Made by a program: the position numbers and the translations under genes. DNA of 64,000 bases from Aphidius gifuensis (lineage: Eukaryota; Arthropoda; Insecta; Hymenoptera; Braconidae). Within the stretch, counting starts at the first letter, position 1, and each line of letters begins with the position of its first letter. The notes under the pieces are model-generated. The model worked only from the letters and a program-made list of their open reading frames with translations. It was not told the origin of the DNA and ran no database searches. Where the stretch lies: assembly GCF_014905175.1 (NCBI RefSeq), contig NC_057788.1, forward strand, positions 18,384,154-18,448,153. Direction: 5' to 3'. Below, piece by piece: positions 21,031 through 32,556 of the stretch.

Positions 21031-21829
21031 TTTGATTATTGATCACGAAGTTCATCAGATTATGGAGAGTTAGATGGTTAACGACGAACTTCAGACGATT
21101 GATGAGATTCATTTAATATTTTTTTTTTTCTTGTCAGATAAATCTGACTGTATTAGTAGACTGGATGTTTTTTTTATTCACTTTAAGAATGTGACTTATT
21201 TTATTTATGGATATTTCAAGAGCAAGTATCATTATTCTTGAATACTAATTCCTTTGATCAGCGCTAATCGCAAGTATCGTAGTCACCACTCATTGATTAA
21301 GCTCACATTTAAAATTGCTAATATTATTCAATTTTCCAGAATGCCAACTCAACCTTAAGAATGCCAACAAGCAATGTTATGTACATTAGGATAAGTCTCA
21401 TAAAAGTCTAATTCCAAATGAGCCATTATACTCAGCTTATGATAATACAAAACGGAATTTGAGAACGAGTGAAACTCATGATTTCGAGACATCAGGGAGT
21501 GAAAATATAACTCTGTCTCTCAAGGTCAATTTTGAATAATTGAATTTCTACTCGATTTTTTTTTTAAGACATATTTATTGAATGGAATAATTATCTGTCT
21601 TGTCCATTTTTTAAAATTCTATCATACGTGGTTTTTAACGATAAACGGTGTCAAAGTTAACAACTTTAACCCACATGGATTTGGCTGTACTTCATATTTT
21701 TATTTTTAGCAAGTTCGTTTTCTACTAGAAAATTACTGTCAAATTATAGTGCATGACAAGATGCATACGATGAAAAATTTAAAATTAACGAACTGAAAAT
21801 TTTTCTCATGCGTTAATTTTTAAGAATCG
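21031..21829. other. No gene seen
   Basis: AT-rich sequence without convincing frames; a short palindrome GTTAACAACTTTAAC near 21655. Confidence 0.5.
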
Positions 21830-22360
21830 ATGTAGCTAAAAAAATTAACAAGTAAGTCACATCGTTTGCGTAGCCATCGGTCATTAATTTGTTTAAATTA
21901 ATTACAAGCTATCAACAAATGGCCAAGGAAAAGATGTGGCTGACCTGTTAATTTCTTTAGCTACATCAATTTCTTAGTTACATATTTTTCTAAGCTACTA
22001 CTAGTCCTCAGTCATTTATATATTCAACAAATAGAATACATTTATTTTTATAAATGAAAGTGTCTAAAAACAAGCAGTAGTTATGAAAAAAATGTAGCTA
22101 AGGAACTGATGTAACTTACCGCATAATTTTTTGGCCACATCAATTCTTGTCCTCAGACATTTAAATTCATGGAAATAGAATACATGTATTTTCTTTGTTA
22201 AATAAATGAATAATTGAAGACAAGTAGTTACTAACGAAAAGATTGCTGAGTAATTGATGTGGCCAAAGAAATTATGTGATACGCTACATCAATTACTTAG
22301 TCACATCTTTTTATTAGCTACACCTTTTCCTTAGCTACATTTTTCCTCAGCTACTGATTG
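21830..22360. repeat. Inverted TTCCTTAGCTACATC-type repeats
   Basis: Short phrases such as GTAGCTAAGGAA and its complement occur repeatedly in both orientations, each followed by AT-rich linkers, so the stretch can fold into several hairpins. The same family forms the neat triple hairpin at 36.6-37.1 kb, with a fragment at 34.72-34.81 kb and another near 43.74 kb. Confidence 0.65.
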
Positions 22361-22788
22361 TCCTTAGTTATGCCATGATCAAAAATAGAAAATTCAAAGA
22401 TCTAAGAAAACGATGTAGGTTAGGAATAAATGTGCAACCTTGAAATACGGTTAAATCGAGTTCAAATCGAGGTAGACAATAAACTAAATGAGAATAACTT
22501 AATGTGTGATTAAATTAGTTATAATTATTGGTTCCATCATTATTTATAATAAAACTCTTATAAATGATTTAAAAAACAACAATCTGAAATATTCTTTATC
22601 TTTTTTTTTTTAACTCGGTTTAGCCTCGGATGTTGTTTCGACGTCGAATAGCGTAACATTTCAATATAGAATCGAGCTCGGCTTTGACGTCATTCCGGTT
22701 TCGATCCTCAAACCTCGAGACTAATTTCTACCTGGGAAAATGAAAATTTAAGAATAAGTTTGTGTAGAAAATTTCTTTGAAATTTAAA
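22361..22788. other. No gene seen
   Basis: Contains a GC-richer stretch at 22615-22735 with repeated TCGA-rich phrases; no frame. Confidence 0.45.
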
Positions 22789-23605
22789 CAATATAGTAAA
22801 TAGTTACATTTTACTTCTTTTCACACTCAACATCAGTCGTGAAAGTTGAAAATCAATTTAGAGATACTTCATACAGACCTTTAGTGTTCTTGACACAAAA
22901 TCGCGGGAAAATTTCTATTTTATTCGCATTTGGAAGTGCGGGGCACCGAACTTTTATTCGTCTCTCGTTCTGCTGCTAGTTTCCCTGCCAACTTCAGATC
23001 CGTATCTTTTAAAGCAACACAAATCAATATAAATCCTATATCATATCAGAATTTCCTAGAAAAAAAAAATGAAATTTGATCAATGCGTGAATCATAATTT
23101 TGAACAAATTATTTGAAGTGCAATTAAATACAAATCCAAGATCCATAACCCCCTCCGTGATTCGTGGTTGATGTCGTGGAACCCATAAGGTAACCCCAGG
23201 GAGTCCAAAAAATGATTAAACCCTCCTTAATCATCCTAGGGAATCACAAGTTCTGGATGCCCTATTGTTTCTTCAGAAGACGCCATATTTTTTTTTTTTT
23301 AAGGATGTCATATTGTTTTTTAAAAAGATGCCATATTGGATGGTTGGTAAGACAGTCACTATCAATGATCGATATTATTGATTATTTTTTTATCGATAAT
23401 TATGAACAACTAATAGTGCTAGTGGTTATTGGAAAAAGTATTGATTATTTATGAAAAAATTTGTCTAGATGATGGCTCGAACTGAGAACCAATTAATTTG
23501 AAGGTTGGAACTCAGCACTTGCATCATCAGGACAAATTACAGAAAGTATTTCAAATAATTTTATCATTTCCTCAGAATATAAAGTAAATTTCTTTATCTA
23601 TTTGA
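22789..23605. repeat. 820-bp dispersed repeat, copy 1
   Basis: Nearly identical, in direct orientation, to 44349-45163. Both contain the same short frame (23212-23454 here), which shows no known domain. Near the right end (23459-23528) an imperfect inverted pair ATTTGTCTAGATGATGG / GCATCATCAGGACAAAT encloses a B-box-like AGTTCGAGCC on the minus strand, so a tRNA-like or SINE origin of that part is possible. No transposase is present. Confidence 0.85.
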
Positions 23606-23809
23606 CATTAGTAAAAAAAGTTGTGGTGAGGGTAGAAAATGGTAGGGGTAAATAAGTTATGGAAGGGGTAGAGAATAATTTGAGTAAATAAGTCATGGAA
23701 GGGATAGTAAATAAGGGAGTGTTCAGGAGTTATTCAGAAGGATAAAAAGAAACACCATCAATTGAGAACAGTTCACTTCACAGTTTAGTTGATACAAAAT
23801 CAGACAAAA

Positions 23810-24530
23810 ATGGCAGCATTCATCGATTTTCAATAATTTCAAGAAACTGAAGGTCTATTTGTTGTTAGAAAGTTGTTGTTATCCAACCTCGTGATTCAAG
23901 ATCTTCAGCAACTATAACATCATTCGAACCACGTTTTGAAAGATCATATCTAACTGAAGAATATAAACAACTGTGAATAATTGTGAAAAGAATTATCGTG
24001 GAATATCTTGGCAAGCTGGTCATGACCAATATAATGATTTATTAGAAATAATCAATGACGCATTTATTGGAAAGTTTTGTTATTCATCTGTCAAAGAATA
24101 GAAAGAATAGATAACATTAATTTCACGTTTCACTTCAATGACGTAGTTATTTGAAGAACTGGGTTGTCTTGATACAGAAGTTCAAGAAAGAGAACATCCA
24201 GCAATACGACATATTATATTACATTCTTTATGCAGTTTTCACAAATGTGCATATGAAAATAAACAGAGATATAACTCATGGTATATTGAAACATTTTCAA
24301 CAAGAGCAGACATGAAAAAATACAGTAAATAAAATTTGCACCACATCAAATTAATGAAACTCAGGAGAAATTATCTGTAGAACTACGTTCAAATCCAACA
24401 ATTCAAAAATTAAAACGTTGGATATTTGTGAAGATTAAGTTGGACAATTCCATTATGTTCAAGAGAAAGATTGTTTCAAATGTAAAGAAGGTGCTGTCAA
24501 TGCAGAACTTAATTTTATCATTAAATAAAT
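23810..24530 (+). pseudogene. Decayed Maverick hypothetical protein (relative of 3576-4349)
   Basis: Starts near an ATG at 23810 (MAAFIDFQ) and can be followed through at least four frame changes and stops: a PRDSRSS segment, EYKQL, NYRGISWQAGHDQYNDLLE, FEELGCLDTEVQEREHPAIRH and LCSFHKCAYENKQRYNSWYIE. The opening and the late ALHN-like segment correspond in position to the protein at 3576, so it belongs to a second, older Maverick. It lies upstream of the ATPase relic at 26.4 kb, the same order as in the first element. Identification of function is not possible. Confidence 0.5.
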
Positions 24531-24999
24531 GAAATAAAACCAAATTTTTCTTAAGTTGTAAATTTTTTTAGAATTATTCTTCCCTCCATAGAAGATAAGA
24601 TAACAAAAAATATAACATTACAAAAAAGTTTGTAGAATATAATAAAACAAGTTTCGACAAGTTTAATCATGTTTGAACAGGGAAAAAATATCTTCTAGTT
24701 CCATTGTTACGAAATTGATAGATTGCGTTACAGAATAGGAGTGAAACATTAAATTCTAGAAATATTATAAAGTTCTGACAGGAATTATTCATATTCACAG
24801 ATTATTTATTGTTTTTGTTATAAAAAATGAAAATTAAGTAGAAATGACTTTGTATCTATCACCAATGGATTGATAATTGTTTTTATTGCTACGCAATAAA
24901 TTTAATGGCATCGTAGGAAAAAAAAGAAAAAAATTATATTCGACAGATTTTTTCTAATACATTAGCAAGTCAAGACTCATATAGTATAAACATTTATAA
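24531..24999. other. AT-rich, no gene seen
   Basis: Where the capsid block of the second Maverick would be expected, no capsid, penton or protease motif is visible on either strand. Confidence 0.45.
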
Positions 25000-25007
25000 T
25001 ATATAAT

Positions 25008-25503
25008 CAGGCTCGGGAAGTTCGTCCGTTATTTCAGATCGCCGAAAATACCATGGCAACATGGTGAAATATAGTTAGAAAAAAAGACGATCTGAACCTC
25101 GTACATCAGAAAAATGGCCTCAAAAAATGGCTTTATAAAAAAGACCTTATTTTTTATTGGCCTCTTAAAAATGGCCTTTTAAAAAAAGCATTATTTTTTT
25201 GGCCTCTTAAAAGTAGCCTTTTAAAAAAGGCCTTGTTTTTCTTTGGCCTTTTAAAAAAGGTCTTATGTTTTTGGCCCAAAGAAATTCTCTCTCCCAAAGA
25301 AAATCTCTTCCCTCAAAAAATAAGGCTTTTTTTAAAAGGCCATTTTTAAGAGGCCAAAAAAAGTAATGCCTTTTTTAGAATGCCATTTTTTGAGGCCATT
25401 TTTCTAATGTACGAGGTTCAGATCGTCTTTTTTTTTACTATATTTCACCATGTTGCCATGTATTTTCGGCGATCTGAAATAACAGACGAACTTCTTGAGC
25501 CTG
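25008..25503. mobile_element. Foldback MITE, hAT type, 8-bp target duplication
   Basis: Terminal inverted repeats start CAGGCTCGGGAAGTTCGTCC at 25008 and end with the complement at 25503. The arms pair over most of the 496 bp, with repeated TGGCCTTTTAAAAA-like inner units. TATATAAT is duplicated exactly at 25000-25007 and 25504-25511. CAG ends with an 8-bp duplication are the hAT signature. No coding capacity. Confidence 0.9.
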
Positions 25504-25518
25504 TATATAATATATCGA

Positions 25519-25536
25519 GAGGCACGGTAGTGCCTC
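25519..25536. repeat. Palindrome GAGGCACGGTAGTGCCTC, dispersed family end
   Basis: The same palindrome, plus an adjoining GTCAAGTA-type extension, recurs on the other strand at 46730-46747. Probably the end of a small transposon family. Confidence 0.6.
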
Positions 25537-25539
25537 GTG

Positions 25540-26437
25540 TCAAGTAAGAGGAAAAAAATAATAATACCGAAAAAAAAAAAAAAATTGAAAGCGCAAAATT
25601 ACTACCGAGCCTAATATACATCAAATAGAGGTAACCTCATTCCTCGCTAACTTTTAAAAATTCATTAAAAATATGATGATGACGATAAAAATAAATGATT
25701 TTTATAATTTAAAATTCTATTGTATCAAGCTTTGCTATAAAAAAAAAAAATTATGCGTCTTGCGGGTACACCCGGGGGAAGTGAAACTTTTTTTGGAGTC
25801 ATTGCGGTGATAAAACTTCAAGTTTCTTTTATTGAGTTTTCTGTTGGTATTGACTATTCATATTACGATCAGTATTCATAATATTGTTCATTTTATTATC
25901 ATCATCGTAAATCACCCTCGAGAGCATGCACCACGCATCGGGAGCTTGGTTGGACTCATCAGTGACATCAACTAGTTCCACACCAGGACCCAGTCGACGT
26001 CATCGTCTGAGTCAGCTAACTCCACCAAGGAGTCATGCCAGCTTCACCAGCGATATCAACCAGCTCCTCCATAGGCGCATGTCAACATTACTAAGTCACC
26101 AGCCAACTCTACCAAGGAGTCAGCTAGCTTCATCGGAAACCAACCACGGACTATCACCAGTCCCGGTGCCATCAGCCAGCTCCGAGACCTAAAGGGTAAA
26201 GTTATTAAATGGTTATTTTTGATTATTTTATAGATTTTTTCTTCTCCAAGTCGTTTTTTTTTTTTTAACTTTTGTGATGTACGCTCAATCATAGTTCTGA
26301 GCAGACTGATTTGCTGGGGTATGAAACAGTCGAATAAATATGATTCAAGGTCAGTGCTCATCACGATTCAATACCAGAAACAAGTTCTAATGTTACTATT
26401 CATAAACTTTGATATAATTACATAAAATAATGGTGAT
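25540..26437. other. Ser/Pro-rich open stretch, no recognised gene
   Basis: 25926-26192 is open for 88 residues on the plus strand. It is built from degenerate repeats of ACCAAGGAGTCA/CAGCTAGCTTCA phrases and looks like simple-repeat coding, not a domain. GGGGGAAGTGAAAC at about 25775 belongs to a small motif also found at 28414 and 35104. Confidence 0.35.
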
Positions 26438-26930
26438 ATGTTGATCGAAAAAAGACACGATGATTTACTACCAAATAGAATAAGATGTGTGATAATTGTA
26501 GAAAGTAATTGTGTTAAAACGAACAGTTTAATGAGTTTAATTGTTGATTCATATGATTTACGATTTGCAAATTATTACATTTATAGTAAATCATTATACC
26601 AACCAGAATATATATATTTGGAAAAGTTACTAGAACCACTTGAAGGAATGAATTATTATTAATTTTCTGATAATGATCAAATAGTACCAGTTGACGAAGC
26701 AAGAACAAATTATTTGTTTATATTTAATGATGTTGCAACTGAAAAGCAGGATCATATTAAAGTATCTTCTGCATGGAAACATACAAAGCTGTTGATTTAT
26801 TTTATTTTTGCCAATCATATGCACGAATACCTAAACATATAATACTCGATATGTTCATTTTTTAATTGTCTTCCCACCAGATAATACGAATCTTAAACAT
26901 AACGATCATGATAACATTGATACATTGAAA
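26438..26930 (+). pseudogene. Second Maverick packaging ATPase, decayed
   Basis: The frame from 26438 parallels the ATPase at 8144: DLLPNRIRCVII, a Walker A remnant VESNCVKT (two Gly lost), YIYSKSLYQPEYIYLEKLL, then a TAA at 26660. It continues in frame with VPVDEAR and a Walker B remnant LFIFNDV. Another frame change near 26765 leads to VDLFYFCQSYARIPKH. Lost Gly residues in Walker A and the Asp to Asn change in Walker B show it is dead. It is clearly more diverged than the first element's copy, so it is from a different lineage. Confidence 0.82.
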
Positions 26931-27179
26931 AAACGATGTCGCTGGCGCAGCGGTCTAGAGTACCAGCATTGGTCGTCCCCTGGCGCAACGAAATATTTCT
27001 TTGCCGCAACTGACTACTACTATTCCAACGGACCTGAAAATCATCATGCTCACGCACCACAGTCATATGGTGATACAAATGCATAATAAATCAATAATAA
27101 TAAATGTAAATATTTTGTGTCTGTCGCAAGTCTTTTATTATTTATGAATTTAAATTGCGACTGTTAATTGCGGGATGAG
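26931..27179. other. tRNA-like A-box fragment and spacer
   Basis: GTCGCTGGCGCAGCGGTCTAG (26938-26958) resembles a tRNA A-box; no matching B-box or stems. The minus-strand frame here is not convincing. Confidence 0.3.
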
Positions 27180-27770
27180 TTTGTAATCAATAGATTGAAA
27201 AAATGGAATCTAGATTCTCTAAAACAAATTTTCGAATGTAAGTTGAAATTAATTTTCTTAAATATTAGAGAGATAAGCTCAAAACCTGAAGACCTTGTCC
27301 TGATGATTTAAAGAAAATTACTATGAAAAATCGAAAAAAATTGATGAATATTTTTAGAGCAATTGTTTTTGAAGTTGACTGAAGGAGACATCAGGGATAA
27401 AAAGTCGATTTTCTGGGTCAGTTGATATCAATTCCACTAGATGTTGATTACACTGATGAAAGACAATCTAGTACATCAGGTGAACTTGTCATTATGAAAA
27501 TTTCGACGCTTTAGAAAGAGTATTGTGATAAGAAATCAATAGACATTATATTATTAAAAATTATGATTCATTGGATTTAACCATTAATTTATGTAATCCG
27601 ATTCGCGATTTAGTTACGACACTAAAATCGTCAATACCATGAATATCGGTGTTGGAAAATTATAAAGTCATGCGAAAATTAGCTTCATCTCATGTTACTT
27701 TTGTAGCAGATGCAATACTTAATGTCGAATTGCGAGTTGATTTTCATATGCTGTAAGCTTTCTACGTTCA
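27180..27770 (+). other. Unrecognised decayed coding, probably of the second Maverick
   Basis: Broken frames include KKITMKNRKKLMNIFRAI, ISIPLDVDYTDERQSSTSGE and LVIMKI. Codon texture looks coding but stops and shifts are frequent. It follows the ATPase relic on the same strand. I do not recognise the family. Confidence 0.35.
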
Positions 27771-27995
27771 TAGTATAATTATTATATAAGATATTATTAT
27801 ATTATAAATATAATTCAAGAATTCCATGAAACAGTTGTCTGATTTTTAGAAGTATCCTTCTTGGATTATGACAAAAAACTTCTTGCTTCAAGACACCATT
27901 GTTTTTTAACAAGAAAAATAAAGATTGAATAATTGAATAAATAAATAAAAAAAAAATTCAATTATTGTAATTCATTGAAAGTTGTTTTTTTTTAA

Positions 27996-28221
27996 TGTTT
28001 GCTCTAATTTTTTTTTTTTTTTTTTTTCTTTGTGACAACCGCTCGGACTCGTCCCTCTGTTACCCTAAAGTCTACCTATGCTAATACCTTGCCTTAACCA
28101 ACTTAACCACAGATGCAAGATTTCTGATCGAAAATTTTTTGTTTCTGTTGTGTTACAATCAACGTGAAAGAAACAAACATTTTATAAGATAAAAAAAAAA
28201 AAATATAGTTTAGAGCAAACA
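27996..28221. mobile_element. Small MITE with TTAA duplication (piggyBac-like)
   Basis: TGTTTGCTCTAA at 27996 and TTAGAGCAAACA ending at 28221 are perfect inverted ends flanked by TTAA on both sides (27992-27995, 28222-28225). The 226-bp body has no coding. Confidence 0.75.
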
Positions 28222-28949
28222 TTAATTGTAGGGTTAGAGCCAGGATACCTGAACAGGAATGGATCAGGATTCAGGAACGGATCAGAATGTAACGCTTTTT
28301 TTTAGGAATCTGATCGGAATCAGATCAGGAAACCTGATCAGGAATGGAACAGGATTCCTAATCTGAAACGGATCAAGTAATTTAAAAAAAAAAAATATGT
28401 GTGTTATTGTACGCACAGGGAAGTGAAACTTCTTCAGAAATTCTAACAAAGAGTGATCGAAGGATTCCTAGTTGCATTATTATATTTTAAACTAGCGGTC
28501 TTTTTCGGTTCCCCTTTGAGTCAACTAATTCGTTCAGTTATTCATTATTGATTATGAATCTCAAAAAATATCTGGAAAAACTAGTTTGATTTTTGCATCG
28601 TAACCATGGTAAATAAAAAAACAATCGACTAAAAAAATTTAGAATTTTTTCATCATTTTCAATTAAACTATTGACGTAAAAACATCTCGAAAAATATCTG
28701 GAAAAAAAGTTTAATTAATACATTATAAGTAAAACAGCATAATATTCTTTCATGAATATTTATATTAATAGAACATGATTATAGTGATGAAACAATTTTT
28801 TTTTTTTCAATCGAACACAACTTGTTTTTTCATTAACATAACTTGGAAATATAATATTAAATGGAAAATAACCATTAAAAACTAATAATTTTCATTAATT
28901 CTAATATTAAATTGTTATTGTTTTTATTGTTGTTGTTGATGATGATGAT

Positions 28950-29016
28950 GAAATGAATCATAAATAATTTTGACATCAGACTCGAAAGGATCATACAAAT
29001 CATGGTTTTGCTGCCG

Positions 29017-29057
<41 letters not shown>

Positions 29058-29640
29058 GATGGATCTCTATGCTCTAGATCATATGCTTTAATAAGATTCA
29101 ATTTTAGTTGAAATGCACAGCCTGGTTCTAAATGACGATATATTTTATCCTGAATAAAACCATTTCTTCGACGAAATGTAAAGAATTTTCGAAATTGACG
29201 TTTTTGTAATGCAGCAAATGTAACACGTCTAGTACTACGTGATATTAGCTCATCTTTATTTTGTGAACACTTTCTTCCATAAAGTTTTAATAATTTACCT
29301 ATTTTTTTTCAACTGATATTGGTATACTAATAGGTATTGTTGATATAACTTCTTGTAGCTCAAGAAGTGGTAAACTTAGATCACGTAATGAACCCATAAG
29401 TTTCTTAATCAATTCACATAATCTTGGCAATCAATATGGATTTGATAGACAATAACCAGCTGATGTATTTTTCTAATGCACGATATTTTTGATGTAAAGC
29501 ATTTAGTTTTTCTGGTATTGCTAATGATATTGGTGATGGAAATTGTCCAGTATATTCTTGTGCTTGTATACATTGTTTTCTCATCATATTTAACTTATTG
29601 ATTAATGTTTTTTGGTGGTTTCAATTTATCTTTCACTAAT
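28950..29640 (-). pseudogene. Unidentified decayed reading frame
   Basis: Read from about 29640 downward, the minus strand gives MMRKQCIQAQEYTGQFPSP, IPEKLNALHQKYRALEKYI, then after stops and shifts RSTRRVTFAALQKRQFRKFF, FRRRNGFIQDKIYRHLEPG and FQLKLNLIKAYDLEHRD. The pieces are basic and well-ordered, so a real protein of about 220 residues once existed. A CAA/TTG trinucleotide run (29014-29057) follows, giving poly-Gln or similar. I cannot name the family; it may belong to the enclosing inverted-repeat element. Confidence 0.5.
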
Positions 29641-30067
29641 TGTGATTAATAATTCTTTTTAACTGGATCTATAATGTTTTATTTAAAATAATTTACATTA
29701 AAACAGAAGTATTCCTTAGTATATTTGTCTGATGTTCAATAAGATAATTCAATCTATCGTAGTCAAGGAAATAAACAGTAAATAGGAAAAAACAAAAGAT
29801 AAATATATAATTAAATTAATAAATTAATTATAATTGACTACCTTCATTGCGTTACTTTCAATGCACCCATCTTTTGTTTTTTTTTATAACTACCCATTCT
29901 AAAGAAGGTTCACTTCAAAAAATTGTTTTTTATTATTTGATGTTTTGTGAATCGGTTAACTAATTTACTATAGCAATGTTAATGATGAAACAGATATTGA
30001 ACGAAAAGATTATATATACCTAACATAACTTAAATTACCTGACCACTAGCGGGACGCGAACTTGGAA
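29641..30067. other. No gene seen
   Basis: AT-rich. The tRNA-like sequence that the LINE hit begins at about 30040. Confidence 0.45.
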
Positions 30068-30086
30068 TTTTCAGATTACAACTACG

Positions 30087-32338
30087 TTTTTTTTTTTTTT
30101 TTAAAAAGTTTATTTCTTTTAAAATTGAATTACATTTTATTTTGTTTTAAATTAGTCGTAGAAAAAACTTAAAAAAGGGACTATACAATATTTACAGTGG
30201 GAGGGGATCATGTTGAAGACATGGCTTGGTGGGTCCAGGCAACTCGAATTCAGGCTGGTTATTTTATCTCAAGATGGATGATTTGTTGCTGTCATTTTTG
30301 TTGTGATCACTGGTTGTGTTTGTGGAAATGTTATTGATGAATTAAATGTTGGGAAAGGCCGAGAGGCAAAACCAACATATCGTTATTGTTGTAAAAAAAA
30401 AAGTAAAATAAATAAATAATACTAGAGATGGTTGTAATTGAAGGTTATCCATATAGTACGATGACTGTTGAGACAACACCATGGCGATCATTATTGGTCT
30501 TGATTGTTGACATGTTGATTTTAATTCCAGTGTCAATTATTTATTTATTTATTTGTTTTTTTTTTTTTTTTTTTATTTTATTTTATTGAATTCAAATTAT
30601 TCCTTGGTAATATTTGTATTAGCTTCAATGAGGCAATTAATGTTGTATTCGTGTGTGTCAAGTCTTTCCATCATGTTATTTAGCTGGTTTGAGATTAGTG
30701 TAGTTAATGATGCTGTTAGTTGTTTTATGATGCTGGTTGCTAGTTCATCTTTTATTATATTAATCCATTCTTGGTTTTGATTGAGTTGTGTTGTTGTTGT
30801 TGTTATTGTATTGTTGACCATGTTGGCATAAGATGAACCAGTTCTCAGTGATGCCTGGGCATCAAATGTTCTGCTGGTTTTTTGTTGTTTGTTGTTGATT
30901 TCATCTTGTTTTATTGCATTTAAGTTTAATTTTATAAATGGGCAACCTTGGTATGATGCCGGGTGTCCATTTAAACCACAGTTGGCACATAGTAACTTAT
31001 TTTTGTCTTGGCAGTCTTTATCAATTGTACATGAACCAGGTGTATGTGTCTGTGCACATTTTACACACCTGAATGGTAGGTTGCAGTTGGAACTTGCATG
31101 TCCCAATCTTTGGCAGTTTTTACATTGGAAAATTTTTTTTCTTCTTAAGAACTCCCATCTTATTTTTTGGTAGACTAAGTATTGTATTTTTGTGATGTCT
31201 TTTGAATTATTATCATGTTTTATTTGGATTATATAGTTGTTATTTGTGTCGTTTTTTTTAAATTGAATTTTTGAGAATTTTATTATTTTTGTTGATGTGT
31301 CTATTTTAGATTTTATTTCAGTTAGTATTTCGTCTTCGGTATATTCTCCCTGAATGCCTTTTAAGACCAATGATTTAGGCTTCAGTTCTCTAGGAGTATA
31401 TGTAAAATATTGTATTTGAGATTCTTTCAGGTGTTTACAAATTATTGTGTGAATGTCTAGTGTTTTTGGAAGAACTTGTACTGTTGTGGTGAATCTTTGT
31501 TTAGATGTGAAAGCCTCAGCTCCCAGATCAAGGTTTTTTAGTTTGTTGTTTATATTTTTGATATTTTGATTAATTATATTGATTGGTGGTGGTCTTTTTA
31601 TTTTAGTGACATTGTTGTTGGTGTTGTTGGTAGTTGATTGATTTGCTGTTTTTAGAGTCTTGTTTTGATCTAGATCATTAACTAACCTGTTGGTTTCTTG
31701 TTCATCTTCAATGTCTGAGTATTTATTGATACTTTCAGTTGATGAGTGTACCGATGGTTGATTATTTTTTATTTTTGTTGTTTTTCTTGGCTTGATCCAC
31801 TTGGTGTAGTCAGTGTTAGATGATAAACTCTCTGTGTTTGTTGATTGACTTGTTGATTGTGTTGCTTGTTGGATTAGTGGCAATCTTGTTATTGGATTTG
31901 ATATTGATTGAGTGTTATTTTTGAGTTGAGCATTGAATTGTCTTGCAGCTGTTATTTCAGGTCCATAATCTTTCATAAGTTGTTTATATTGATATTCAAT
32001 ACTAAGTGGGTCATGTTTTCTTTGTGGTGTTATTTTTTTGTTGTTGTTATTTGTTATTGTTATATCTGCTTTCCTTTTGGAGGATTTTTGTTCAGCCATG
32101 TTGCCATGGGAAAAGATGGGTATAACCCCACTTTCCTGGCTGTCAGATTTTTTGATGTTGTTTAGAGGAAATTATGTATATATTTCCCGAATTTTATTAT
32201 TGAATATTATTTTGTTGTTATTTATTGACAGATTTTTATTATTTTTTAAGTTGTTAAGTATTTATTTATGATTATTTTTATAAATAATGAGGAGCCCAGG
32301 TGAAACATGACATTCCCCTATCGCTCAGTCGGTAACAC
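30087..32338 (-). mobile_element. Jockey-like LINE copy, ORF1 only, with 19-bp target duplication
   Basis: TTTTCAGATTACAACTACG is present identically at 30068-30086 and 32339-32357. A T16 run at 30087-30102 is the poly(A) tail on the minus strand. The copy has a 5' leader (32100-32338), a complete ORF1 and only about 490 bp after it, with no reverse transcriptase or endonuclease motifs. So it is an internally deleted or naturally non-autonomous copy with an apparently full-length 5' end. The perfect target duplication means a young insertion. Confidence 0.9.
30597..32099 (-). CDS. LINE ORF1 protein (gag-like, zinc knuckles)
   Basis: An intact 500-residue frame from the ATG at 32097-32099. 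The N-terminal 200 residues are Asn/Thr/Lys-rich and probably disordered. Residues about 230-320 form a PRE_C2HC-type region (YFTYTPRELKPKSLVLKGI). Three zinc knuckles follow: CKNCQRLGHASSNC at 326, CVKCAQTHTPGSC at 345, CANCGLNGHPASYQGC at 371. This arrangement is typical of Jockey-clade gag-like proteins, which bind the LINE RNA and take it to chromosomes. The C-terminal part is Gln/Thr-rich with a helical end. An undamaged frame in an element lacking ORF2 implies recent transposition in trans. Confidence 0.92.
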   Translation of the reverse strand: MAEQKSSKRKADITITNNNNKKITPQRKHDPLSIEYQYKQLMKDYGPEITAARQFNAQLKNNTQSISNPITRLPLIQQATQSTSQSTNTESLSSNTDYTKWIKPRKTTKIKNNQPSVHSSTESINKYSDIEDEQETNRLVNDLDQNKTLKTANQSTTNNTNNNVTKIKRPPPINIINQNIKNINNKLKNLDLGAEAFTSKQRFTTTVQVLPKTLDIHTIICKHLKESQIQYFTYTPRELKPKSLVLKGIQGEYTEDEILTEIKSKIDTSTKIIKFSKIQFKKNDTNNNYIIQIKHDNNSKDITKIQYLVYQKIRWEFLRRKKIFQCKNCQRLGHASSNCNLPFRCVKCAQTHTPGSCTIDKDCQDKNKLLCANCGLNGHPASYQGCPFIKLNLNAIKQDEINNKQQKTSRTFDAQASLRTGSSYANMVNNTITTTTTQLNQNQEWINIIKDELATSIIKQLTASLTTLISNQLNNMMERLDTHEYNINCLIEANTNITKE

Positions 32339-32556
32339 TTTTCAGATTACAACTACGGGCCTTAACACGCTCGGCCATGCCATCTGACGATGATCTGATG
32401 TGATTTTTTGCTTTCATAAATTACATCAACCAAAAAAAACTTAAATTAGAATTTGCGACGTAAATTTAACGTAAAAATAAAATATAACAATTTGTTAAAT
32501 TGTCCGTTGTTATTTTGTTTTAGAATTAAAATTAAAATTAAATCCAAAAAATATTT

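Larger units (their letters stand above)
30040..32395 (-). other. tRNA-like sequence split by the LINE
   Basis: Joining the flanks on the minus strand gives an A-box TGGCCGAGCGTGTTAAGG (from the 32360-32390 side), a GTA-containing loop and a B-box-like AAGTTCGCGTCCCGC (30040-30060 side). The A-box is of the Ser/Leu type. Stems are poor, so it was probably a tRNA-derived SINE or pseudogene before insertion. Confidence 0.4.

Noticed and set aside
25926..26192. Ser/Pro-rich 88-residue frame as a gene
   Set aside because: Composition follows from degenerate ACCAAGGAGTCA-like repeats; no domain, no splice support.
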